Below, in pieces: positions 1 through 6,283 of a stretch of 11,798 nucleotides of DNA. The number at the start of each line of letters is the position of its first letter. Position 1 is the first letter of the stretch. The notes below the pieces were generated by a model that ran no database searches, was not told the DNA's origin, and saw only the letters and a program-made list of their open reading frames with translations. Source of the stretch: Bacillota bacterium (lineage in GTDB: Bacteria; Bacillota; Bacilli; Alicyclobacillales; SLC66); the NCBI GenBank assembly GCA_021797415.1, contig JAJZZT010000166.1, positions 1 through 11,798 on the forward strand, in the 5' to 3' direction. The translations under genes and the position numbers were made by a program.

Positions 1-1
1 C

Positions 2-1123
2 CGTCCCCGGGTTGTCGGAGCGCTCGCGCGCTTTTACCTGCTGGTCATGGCCGCCGTCGCCGGACTCCTCGCGCTCGCACTCATCCTCAACGCCGCAACG
101 CCGGACACGCTGTTTGTCTACGGCGCGTTTGTGCTCTCCGCCATGCCGTTTGTCGTCCTGTTCGGATTCTGCTCACGCCTGCTCCAGGCCCTGAACGAGA
201 TCGACTGGCTCAATCGGTTGAATATGCTGCAGGGCACAATCTTTTTCATCCTGGCGACCGCCATCCTGCTCACCGACCACTTCCATCCCGCGGGCGTCCG
301 GCCTCACCTGCTCGTGATCACGCTCGGCGCATGGCTGGTCTCCAACCTCCTGGCGGCCGCCGTCATCGTCCGCGTCGTGCGGCGCCTCGCGGCAGTTCCC
401 CTGCGCCCTGCGAAAGACACGGCCGTCGCACGCGAGATGTTTCGTTACGGACGCAACATCTCGTTGCAAAATGTGCTCACACAGTTCAACCTGCGCGGCG
501 ATTTCTACTCCGTAATGTTGCTGCAGGGCGCGCACGCCACGGGCCTGTACTCCATCGCCGTGACCGCGTCGGAAATCCTGTGGCAGGTTTCCAGCAGCAT
601 CGCGCTGATCGTCTACACGCGCGTCGCCCACCGCGACCGGGCGGATTCGACCGAACTGACGGAACGCACCTTCCGCTTCACCTTCTGGCTCATGGTCGCG
701 TGCGCCATCATCCTGTTCGCCGTCTTCTCGCCGCTGATTCACATCATTTTCACCGACCGCTACGCCGCCTCCGTCCCGCCGTTCCAGATTCTGCTCGCGG
801 GAACGACCGCCTACGGGACGGTCGGCGTGCTGACACAGTTTTTCACCGACCAGCTCGGCAAGGTGCGCTATCCGATGTACATGCAGGGGGCAAGCTTCGC
901 GACCAATGTCCTCCTGTGCGTGCTGCTCATCCCGCACATGGGGATATCCGGCGCGGCGCTTGCCTCCTCAACGGCGTACGGCCTGTCGCTCCTGCTCTCG
1001 CTGCTTTACTTTCGCCGCCACACGGGCCGCAGGCTACGCTCCCTGTTTTTCTTTTGCGCCGACGACCTCGCATTCCTGCGCAATCTTGGCCTGCGCCGCC
1101 GCATCCACGAAGGCGGCAAATAG
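2..1123 (+). CDS. Oligosaccharide flippase (MOP/Wzx-like), 5' partial
   Basis: The frame is open from the first complete codon at position 2, with no obvious start, so the N-terminus lies outside the window; about 373 residues are visible. The protein is a chain of hydrophobic segments separated by short basic loops, as in polytopic lipid-linked oligosaccharide or polysaccharide exporters of the MOP superfamily. The stretch PLIHIIFTDRYAASVPPFQIL, followed by further membrane helices and the GISGAALASSTAYG segment, is typical of the C-terminal half of these flippases. Family knowledge: such proteins move undecaprenyl-linked sugars across the cytoplasmic membrane for cell-surface glycan assembly; the exact substrate cannot be read here. 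The basic tail (GLRRRIHEGGK) overlaps the 3' end of the convergent hydrolase gene by 90 bp. Neighbouring polysaccharide genes would be expected to the left. Confidence 0.8.
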   Translation, partial: RPRVVGALARFYLLVMAAVAGLLALALILNAATPDTLFVYGAFVLSAMPFVVLFGFCSRLLQALNEIDWLNRLNMLQGTIFFILATAILLTDHFHPAGVRPHLLVITLGAWLVSNLLAAAVIVRVVRRLAAVPLRPAKDTAVAREMFRYGRNISLQNVLTQFNLRGDFYSVMLLQGAHATGLYSIAVTASEILWQVSSSIALIVYTRVAHRDRADSTELTERTFRFTFWLMVACAIILFAVFSPLIHIIFTDRYAASVPPFQILLAGTTAYGTVGVLTQFFTDQLGKVRYPMYMQGASFATNVLLCVLLIPHMGISGAALASSTAYGLSLLLSLLYFRRHTGRRLRSLFFFCADDLAFLRNLGLRRRIHEGGK

Positions 1124-1801
1124 CCTGCGGTGTTCCGCCATCGTGCGCCACAGGTTTTCCGGATGCCACTGGACGCCGAGCACAAAGTCGTCGCCGGGCA
1201 GTTCGATCGCCTCGATCAGGCCGTCCTGGCTGCGCGCCGTGACCACACAGCCGGGAGCGAGGTCGCGCACTGCCTGGTGGTGAAATGTATTGACAAACAC
1301 CTGGTCTGCGCCCAGAATTCCGCGCAGCCTGGTGCCGGGCTCAACCTGCACGGCGTGCCCGGCATGCTGGCGTGGACCTTTTTGCGCATGCTGCAGCTTC
1401 CCGGGCCACTCGCGGACCAGATCCTGGTACAGCGTGCCGCCCATGGCCGCATTCATCAATTGAATGCCGCGGCAGATGCCGAAGACCGGCTTGTGCAATT
1501 CGCGCATGCGGCGGAACAGTCCCACCTCTAGCGCGTCGCGCGCGGGCGTCACCGAGCCGAGCCCAAGGCGCGGTTCCTCGCCGAACACGTGCGGATTCAC
1601 ATCGTCTCCCCCGCTTAAGAGCAGCCCGTCGATGCGCAGGGCCAGCTCAGATAGCGCATCCGGCTCGCCGCCGAACGTGAGCGCGGTGGGAATCCCTCCA
1701 ACCGCATGGATCGCCTCGTAGTAGTCCACGCCGAGAAACAGGCCGCTGCGACCGTTTTGGTCGCTGGTCAGGTTCCCGGAAATGCCGATGACAGGCCGCA
1801 T
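1034..1801 (-). CDS. Gamma-glutamyl-gamma-aminobutyrate hydrolase family protein (peptidase C26)
   Basis: 255 residues, the usual length for PuuD-like class-I glutamine amidotransferase fold hydrolases. Visible landmarks are the N-terminal MRPVIGISG strand, LLSGGDDVNP (62-70), the nucleophile elbow GICRGIQLMN with Cys110, the conserved GGTLYQDL, NTFHHQAV (171-178), and VQWHPE with His213 and Glu215 completing the triad. All catalytic positions are present, so it should be active. Family members cleave gamma-glutamyl bonds such as gamma-glutamyl-GABA in cytoplasmic polyamine or amino acid breakdown; the substrate here is not established, and no other polyamine genes are in view. The ATG start is supported by AGGTGAG (1808-1814) 6 nt upstream. 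It lies downstream of the adenosylhomocysteinase gene on the same strand, with a structured 221-bp gap, so separate transcription is possible. The last ~20 residues (from about 236) run past the catalytic core and are encoded in the overlap with the flippase gene. Confidence 0.9.
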   Translation of the reverse strand: MRPVIGISGNLTSDQNGRSGLFLGVDYYEAIHAVGGIPTALTFGGEPDALSELALRIDGLLLSGGDDVNPHVFGEEPRLGLGSVTPARDALEVGLFRRMRELHKPVFGICRGIQLMNAAMGGTLYQDLVREWPGKLQHAQKGPRQHAGHAVQVEPGTRLRGILGADQVFVNTFHHQAVRDLAPGCVVTARSQDGLIEAIELPGDDFVLGVQWHPENLWRTMAEHRRLFAAFVDAAAQAKIAQECEVVGAKEKQGA

Positions 1802-1881
1802 GAACGCTCACCTCATTTTGCCATGGTATGTTGCGTTGCGCAGAGGTTCCACTGCCGGCCGGAGTCTTCTGCCAGTCGCCA

Positions 1882-1943
1882 TTACACCCTTTGCCCCTGC
1901 ACAGACACCGCTTCGCGGAACTCACGATGAGCAAAGGGTATAA
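1882..1943. repeat. 13-bp inverted repeat with 36-nt spacer upstream of the C26 hydrolase
   Basis: TTACACCCTTTGC (1882-1894) and GCAAAGGGTATAA (1931-1943) are complementary at 12 of 13 positions, with a perfect 9-bp core. In RNA of the minus strand the single mismatch becomes a U-G wobble, so all 13 pairs can form. The enclosed segment has its own small hairpin, CCGC-TTC-GCGG (1908-1918). It sits 80-140 nt before the hydrolase ATG. It could be a leader RNA structure or a pair of operator half-sites; the wobble-compensated pairing on the minus strand slightly favours RNA. Confidence 0.5.
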
Positions 1944-1995
1944 CGGCGGCCCAGTGAACCTGCAGACTGTCCTGTCACCAAATGTCCGCGGGAAG

Positions 1996-2018
1996 CCCCC
2001 GGCAGCCTAGCCGTGGGG
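1996..2018 (-). terminator. Stem-loop just after the adenosylhomocysteinase stop
   Basis: An 8-bp GC stem (CCCC + CGGC against GCCG + GGGG, with one bulged base at 2014) and a 6-nt loop begins 5 nt after the stop codon. In the minus-strand transcript it is followed by CTTCCCGCGG rather than a run of T, so it is not a canonical intrinsic terminator. It may be a weak terminator or a 3'-end stabiliser separating ahcY from the hydrolase gene. Confidence 0.4.
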
Positions 2019-2022
2019 TCTG

Positions 2023-3333
2023 TCACTCGGTCCGCCAACTGTTCAGGTAGGCGGCCTGCGCCTCCGACAGCCTGTCGGTCTCGACGCCGGACGCGGCAAG
2101 TTTCATGCGCGCCACGCGCTCGTCCAGTTCGCGAGGCAACGAATGGACGCCGGGAGCGGGAGCGTTCTCCGCCAGATGGCGCAGCGCAAGCGCCTGCAGG
2201 GCGAAGGTCATGTCCATCACTTCCACCGGATGGCCGTCTCCCGCCGCGAGATTGACCAGCCGTCCTTCCGCAAGCAGGTAGATCCGCCGCCCGTCTTGTA
2301 GTGTAAATTCTTCCACATTCGGCCGCACCGCGCGCACAGACGAAGCCCGTTCCCGCAGGGCGGGCTTGCTGATCTCCACATCAAAGTGGCCTGCGTTGGC
2401 GAGCACGGCGCCTGTTTTCATCGCGTCAATGTGCGGGCCGGCGATGCAATCCCTGTTGCCCGTGACCGTGATGAAAAAGTCGCCCTGCGCAGCCGCGCGC
2501 TCCATGGGCATGACGGCAAATCCGTCCATCATCGCCTCCAGCGCCTTCACAGGGTCCACCTCCGCCACGATCACGCGCGCGCCCAGCCCCTTGGCCCGCA
2601 TGGCCACTCCTTTGCCGCACCAGCCGTAGCCCGCGACGACGGCCGTCTTGCCCGCCACAACCAGATTGGTCGTGCGCATGACGCCGTCCCAGACGGACTG
2701 GCCCGTTCCGTAGCGATTGTCAAACAGGTGTTTGCACTGCGCGTCGTTGACGGCAATCATCGGAAAGCGCAGGGCGCCCTCCCGCTCCATCGAGCGCAGG
2801 CGCAGGATGCCCGTCGTCGTCTCCTCGCAGCCGCCGGTCACTTCGGCGGCCTGCTCCGGGCGCGTCAGGTGCATGGTCGACACGAGATCGCCTCCGTCGT
2901 CGATCACGAGCTGCGGCCGAAAGTCAAGCGCCGCGGCAATGTGCTCCGCGTACTCGGCCGCCGTCGCGCCGTGCCAGGCGTACGCCGTCACGCCGCCGTG
3001 CACGAGCCCCGCGACGACATCGTCCTGCGTCGAGAGCGGATTGGAGGCTACGACGGCGACATCCGCGCCGCCCGCCTGGACAACTTTCGCGAGATAGGCC
3101 GTCTTTGCCTCAAGGTGAAGGCAGATGACGACGCGCTTGCCGGCAAACGGCCTGTCGCGGCGAAACTCCTCCTCCAGCGCGCGGCACAGCGGCATGTGCG
3201 CCTTCACCCAGTCGATCTTTTGCAGACCGTTCTCGTGCAGCCCGAAGTCCCTGATGCGCGACATTGTCCGCGCGTCGCCGCCTGGCGCCACCGTCGGGAC
3301 ATTGGTTTGATTTGATCCACTTTCATCGGCCAC
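2023..3333 (-). CDS. ahcY: Adenosylhomocysteinase (S-adenosylhomocysteine hydrolase), short form
   Basis: Splits S-adenosylhomocysteine reversibly into homocysteine and adenosine in the cytoplasm, using tightly bound NAD; it removes the inhibitory product of methyltransferases. In the 436-residue protein from the GTG start, the substrate region shows CLHLEAKTAYL (71-81), DDGGD (145-149), GCEETTTG (168-175), and VNDAQCKHLFDNRYGTGQS with Lys201 and Asp205. The NAD-binding Rossmann loop is GYGWCGKG (235-242). The protein ends at YLNSWRTE and lacks the C-terminal KPDHYRY-type extension of the long eukaryotic and proteobacterial enzymes, so it resembles the archaeal/Thermotoga type. The frame is open to a TTG at 3351, but GTG 3333 has the Shine-Dalgarno GGAGGGTGAG at the right distance. 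An ATG at 3264 (MSRIRDF) fits the conserved core yet has no clear ribosome binding site. It is transcribed away from marR. Confidence 0.93.
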   Translation of the reverse strand: MADESGSNQTNVPTVAPGGDARTMSRIRDFGLHENGLQKIDWVKAHMPLCRALEEEFRRDRPFAGKRVVICLHLEAKTAYLAKVVQAGGADVAVVASNPLSTQDDVVAGLVHGGVTAYAWHGATAAEYAEHIAAALDFRPQLVIDDGGDLVSTMHLTRPEQAAEVTGGCEETTTGILRLRSMEREGALRFPMIAVNDAQCKHLFDNRYGTGQSVWDGVMRTTNLVVAGKTAVVAGYGWCGKGVAMRAKGLGARVIVAEVDPVKALEAMMDGFAVMPMERAAAQGDFFITVTGNRDCIAGPHIDAMKTGAVLANAGHFDVEISKPALRERASSVRAVRPNVEEFTLQDGRRIYLLAEGRLVNLAAGDGHPVEVMDMTFALQALALRHLAENAPAPGVHSLPRELDERVARMKLAASGVETDRLSEAQAAYLNSWRTE

Positions 3334-3339
3334 TCTGGA

Positions 3340-3349
3340 CTCACCCTCC
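3340..3349 (-). promoter_or_regulatory. Shine-Dalgarno that sets the ahcY GTG start
   Basis: On the minus strand GGAGGGTGAG is followed by six bases (TCCAGA) and then GTG at 3333. This strong site makes the GTG more likely than the upstream TTG at 3351, which would overlap the site itself, or the ATG at 3264. Confidence 0.6.
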
Positions 3350-3474
3350 AACCACTCAAGCGTCCTTTACTTCTTTTCCCGCCGACCTTACCCCTGAGAG
3401 CGCCGTAGAACCTGGCTTTGGCCATGGAGATAAAGGCGTGCCCTTGGTCTTTGTCCTTGTTTCCCAGCAGGTAC

Positions 3475-3480
3475 ATTATA
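3475..3480 (-). promoter_or_regulatory. Candidate ahcY promoter -10 element
   Basis: A perfect TATAAT reads on the minus strand. The expected -35 window (about 3498-3503) holds only a weak match (GCGTCA). If used, transcription starts near 3468 and gives an ahcY leader of about 135 nt. A second minus-strand TATAAT lies at 3540-3545 inside the marR promoter. Confidence 0.4.
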
Positions 3481-3534
3481 CAAGATGCATACGGTAGTGA
3501 CGCTCCCTATCCACTGAAGGGGGACGTCAGGAAA

Positions 3535-3564
3535 TTGACATTATAGATAGTTTCGCTACATAAT
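3535..3564 (+). promoter_or_regulatory. Candidate marR-efflux operon promoter
   Basis: A perfect TTGACA (3535-3540) is followed by CATAAT (3559-3564), one mismatch from TATAAT, with an 18-nt spacer; TACATA (3557-3562) with 16 nt is an alternative. The ATG at 3563 falls within the -10 region, which argues against it being the translation start and supports ATG 3587. Confidence 0.6.
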
Positions 3565-3565
3565 G
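3539..3565. promoter_or_regulatory. Palindrome over the marR promoter, possible MarR operator
   Basis: CATTAT (3539-3544) and ATAATG (3560-3565) form an exact inverted repeat centred at 3552, between and overlapping the -35 and -10. A repressor dimer here would block polymerase, which is how many MarR proteins autoregulate. A third CATTATA copy (3474-3480) overlaps the ahcY -10. The A/T content of -10 elements explains part of the similarity. Confidence 0.4.
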
Positions 3566-3586
3566 GTTTTGAAAGAGGGGAAACTC

Positions 3587-4027
3587 ATGGACCGCAAGGA
3601 GAAATTCGAGAGATTTCAGGTTGCCCTGCAGAATATCAACCGCAATATCCGCGGTGGATTTTTTGATCCGGCAGGAGGCCATCCGATCACGCGCGTCCAG
3701 TGGTTGATCATGCAGATTCTCTGGCGCAGGGGGGACTGCGCAGTCGGCGCTCTCGCCGACCAGATGGACGTGCGGTCAAGCACCATGTCGCAAATGCTCG
3801 ACCGTCTGGAAAAATTTGATTTTATCATGCGCATCCCGAATCCGTCCGACTCGCGGTCGCGACTTGTGACGCTGACACGCGAGGGACGGACACTGATTCA
3901 CCGGGTACAGTCCTCCTGGATGCAAAAACTCAACGAACCGCTGGAGCAGATGGATGAAGAGGAACAGATGGCGCTCATTCATCTTCTTGAGAAATTATCC
4001 AGCCATTTTCTAAAACACAGTGAGTGA
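3587..4027 (+). CDS. MarR family transcriptional regulator
   Basis: 146 residues, the normal MarR length. The winged helix-turn-helix is clear: helices around 35-60, recognition helix VRSSTMSQMLDRLEKFDF (62-79), then the wing NPSDSRSRLVTLT (85-97), which carries the Asp/Arg pattern (D88, R90) typical of the family. N- and C-terminal helices should form the dimer interface. The start is ATG 3587, with AGAGGGG (3574-3580) six bases upstream; an in-frame ATG at 3563 lies in the promoter -10. It is the first gene ahead of the adaptor and RND permease on the same strand, so it most likely represses this operon until a ligand (often a phenolic or drug-like compound) releases it. The ligand cannot be predicted. 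It ends at tandem GAG-TGA, 89 bp before the adaptor ATG. Confidence 0.9.
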   Translation: MDRKEKFERFQVALQNINRNIRGGFFDPAGGHPITRVQWLIMQILWRRGDCAVGALADQMDVRSSTMSQMLDRLEKFDFIMRIPNPSDSRSRLVTLTREGRTLIHRVQSSWMQKLNEPLEQMDEEEQMALIHLLEKLSSHFLKHSE

Positions 4028-4053
4028 CCACCATAGAAGAGTGTGGCCGACAA

Positions 4054-4079
4054 GGGCTGCCGCACGGTTCCCGTTTTTT
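4054..4079 (+). terminator. Terminator-like hairpin between marR and the adaptor gene
   Basis: GGG-CT-GCC-GCAC-GGT-T-CCC forms an imperfect stem (two 3-bp helices around a small internal loop), followed by G and six T residues (4074-4079). The stem is short, so termination should be partial. It lies inside the putative marR-pump operon, where it could lower pump expression relative to the repressor or act as an attenuator. Confidence 0.4.
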
Positions 4080-4116
4080 GGACAACCCCTAAAACCACTT
4101 GAGGAGTTCAAACCCT

Positions 4117-6270
4117 ATGAAGCACAGGCGCACATGGCGCCGGATTTCCGGAATCGTCGTTCTTGGGATCACCGCGCAGGCCATACTGACGGGATGCGGA
4201 CTGCGCCACGGCGCCGGAACCTTTGCCTCCATCCAACCGTTGCCGCCGCTCGCCGTCCGTGTAGAAACCGTGAAGGCGTCCCCGTTGTCCGCAAATCATA
4301 CATACCTTGGGGAGATTGAGCCTTTTACACAAACGAACGTCGCGGCGGCTGTTCCCGGTATTGTCGCGACCGTCGATGTCAGGCCGGGGGAACCCGTCCG
4401 CGCCGGCCAACTGCTGGCCACTCTGAATCCCGATCAACTGAAGGCGCAGCTTGCGCAGGCGCAGGCAAACCTGAACGTGAGCAAAGCCCAGCTTGCTCTC
4501 ATGGTCGCAAATACACAGAACTCGCTGCATCAGGCGCGGGCGGCCTTGCAGACTGCGGCGGCCAGCATCCAAAACGCCCGTATGACCGCCGAAAATTCCG
4601 TGAGAGAAGCGGCGGCGGGAGTGAACATACAGCAGGCACAGACAAAAAACGCGCAGGCGCAGTTCCAGGCCAGTCTGAGAGCGGCGCAAAAAGCCCTCGC
4701 AGTCTCACAGGAGCAGGTCAAAGCCGCCCAGATCAATCAACAGAACGCAATTGCGCAAGGTTTGGCATCCGTCGGACTCGCCAAAGCGAACCTGACTGCC
4801 GCGCATGATCAGTGGACACAACAGATCACACAGGCGCAAAATGCGGTCAACGCCGCCAACACGGGACTTCCCGCGGCGCAAGTGCAAGCCAATACGCAAC
4901 TGACCGAGGCGAAAAACTCGGTCACTGCCGCACAGGAGAACTTGAGCAGCGCTCAAACGCAGTCAGTCGCGCAGACGGCGGCCGATCAAGCCAATGTCCT
5001 GACGCTGCAGGCAGAGTTGAACACCTTGAATGGCGAATTACAACAGTCGCAGCCCGTGCACATCGGCAATGGAGCGTCATCGCCCTCGACCGGCGCCGAC
5101 CAGATTCAGATCAGCATGGATCAGACGCAAATAGCCTTGCAGAATGCCGAGACACAGTTGCAACGCGACCAGTCCGGCAGCGCGGTGGACGATGCCAATG
5201 TGCAATTGCAAGACGCGCAGGCGGCGTTGCAGGCCGCAGAGCAGCCTGGGTCCGTGGTCGCGGCGGAAACCCAGATTCAACAGGCACAGGCGGCCCTTCA
5301 GGCTGCGCAAAACAGCCCAGGCGTCGCAATCGCGACTGCTCAATTGCAACAGGTGAACGCCGCGCTTTCCAGTGCAAAGAATTCGCCAAGCATAACACTG
5401 GCCGGGCTGCAACTGGCACAAGCGCAAGCGGCCGTGCAGGCGGCCAAAGAATCCGCGCTTCCGGCCGTGCAGGCGGCGCAACTCGCGCAGGCGGACACGG
5501 CTTTGACCGCCGCAAAAGAGGATGCGCAAACGGGGTTGCGTGTCGCGCAATCGCAGGAGACGCAGGCGGCGGACGCCCTACAGGCCGCCCAAAACAATCC
5601 GCAGGCTGCCGTGGGTCAGGCGCAGACTGCCGCCGCACAGACGGATGTCCGGGCCATTGCCGTACAATTGCAGGCCACCCGCGTCGTCGCTCCGATCAGC
5701 GGCACCGTGGAAGCGGTGGATACAGCGCCGGGACAAGCCGCGGGCCTGCAGTCGTCACTCATCACGATCGGCTCCGTTTCCCCTCCCATGACCACGATCA
5801 ATATTCCCGAAAGCGATATCGGATTTATCCACGACGGTGCTCCCATGACCGTTCACGTGCCTGCTCTCGGAATAACCCTGTCCGGCCGCGTGCTCGATAT
5901 CCGGCCGCTGTTGTCCACGACGACGGTATCGTACCCGGTCGACGTGCAGCTTGATGCTCCTCCATCGTCCCCTATTCTTGGAAAACTCCTTCCGGGGATG
6001 CAAACGATCGCCGTGCTGCATGCGAGAAGTAACCAGAAAACAGTGTACATCCCCGCCGCCAGCGTCCTCTCTCTGCAAAGCGGCGCAGCGGAAGTGTTTG
6101 TCGTTCGCCATGGCAAGGCGCTCGGTCAGATTGTCCAGGTCGGCGCCATGACGGCAAACACCTATCAGATCACGAGCGGACTGAGACCGGGTGCACTGCT
6201 CGTTGTCACTGGGCAAAACCTGCTCTCAACCGGCGACGCGGTCCGCATCGTGTCCCGCACGAACGCATGA
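4117..6270 (+). CDS. RND efflux adaptor lipoprotein (HlyD/membrane-fusion family) with giant helical hairpin
   Basis: 717 residues, far longer than the usual 350-450 of RND adaptors. Signal sequence: basic MKHRRTWRR, hydrophobic 11-25, lipobox ILTGC with Cys27, so it should be a membrane-anchored lipoprotein outside the cell. The first lipoyl half is about 73-105 (VPGIVATVDVRPGEPVRAGQ). An Ala/Gln-rich helical region spans about 106-520, broken by a Gly/Pro/Ser linker at 311-329 that may be the hairpin tip. The second lipoyl half is RVVAPISGTVEAVDTAPGQ (522-540), then the beta-barrel (about 557-635) and membrane-proximal domain (636-715). The second helical arm contains a 23-residue tandem repeat. 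The start is ATG 4117 with GAGGAG (4101-4106) ten bases upstream; a TTG at 4099 is in frame but overlaps that site. It is 13 bp from the permease gene and is surely its partner. No outer-membrane factor gene is seen. Confidence 0.88.
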   Translation: MKHRRTWRRISGIVVLGITAQAILTGCGLRHGAGTFASIQPLPPLAVRVETVKASPLSANHTYLGEIEPFTQTNVAAAVPGIVATVDVRPGEPVRAGQLLATLNPDQLKAQLAQAQANLNVSKAQLALMVANTQNSLHQARAALQTAAASIQNARMTAENSVREAAAGVNIQQAQTKNAQAQFQASLRAAQKALAVSQEQVKAAQINQQNAIAQGLASVGLAKANLTAAHDQWTQQITQAQNAVNAANTGLPAAQVQANTQLTEAKNSVTAAQENLSSAQTQSVAQTAADQANVLTLQAELNTLNGELQQSQPVHIGNGASSPSTGADQIQISMDQTQIALQNAETQLQRDQSGSAVDDANVQLQDAQAALQAAEQPGSVVAAETQIQQAQAALQAAQNSPGVAIATAQLQQVNAALSSAKNSPSITLAGLQLAQAQAAVQAAKESALPAVQAAQLAQADTALTAAKEDAQTGLRVAQSQETQAADALQAAQNNPQAAVGQAQTAAAQTDVRAIAVQLQATRVVAPISGTVEAVDTAPGQAAGLQSSLITIGSVSPPMTTINIPESDIGFIHDGAPMTVHVPALGITLSGRVLDIRPLLSTTTVSYPVDVQLDAPPSSPILGKLLPGMQTIAVLHARSNQKTVYIPAASVLSLQSGAAEVFVVRHGKALGQIVQVGAMTANTYQITSGLRPGALLVVTGQNLLSTGDAVRIVSRTNA
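5182..5601 (+). repeat. Tandem 23-residue (69-bp) repeat in the adaptor
   Basis: Six consecutive units code residues 356-378, 379-401, 402-424, 425-447, 448-470 and 471-495 (the last has 25 residues). The shared pattern is V-x-x-A-x-x-Q-L-x-Q-A-x-A-A-L-x-A-A-K-N-S-P, most units having proline at or next to the unit boundary. The DNA copies have diverged, so this is conserved at protein level more than a recent DNA duplication. Confidence 0.75.
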
Positions 6271-6283
6271 GGGAGTGCTTCCG

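Noticed and set aside
173..937. Minus-strand open frame opposite the flippase
   Set aside because: Antisense shadow, rich in Arg, Asp and Gln, without membrane or enzyme motifs.
1927..2010. 27-codon plus-strand ORF in the gap between the hydrolase and ahcY
   Set aside because: Weak ribosome binding site, no promoter, and it overlaps two structural elements that better explain the sequence.
2386..3315. Long plus-strand open frame opposite ahcY
   Set aside because: Arg/His-rich composition with no domain; it is the antisense of a clearly real enzyme gene in GC-rich DNA.
3204..3476. Minus-strand frame starting in the ahcY leader (MYLLGNKDKDQ...) and running into ahcY
   Set aside because: No Shine-Dalgarno before its ATG, which lies at the predicted transcription start, and it overlaps the ahcY coding region in another frame.
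3334..3480. SAM or SAH riboswitch before ahcY
   Set aside because: The conserved sequence blocks of SAM-I and SAH aptamers were not found on reading the minus strand; only generic small hairpins are present.
4812..5954. Long plus-strand open frame inside the adaptor gene
   Set aside because: Open because of the repetitive GC-rich coding of the adaptor; composition is low-complexity Arg/Gly, and there is no plausible start site.
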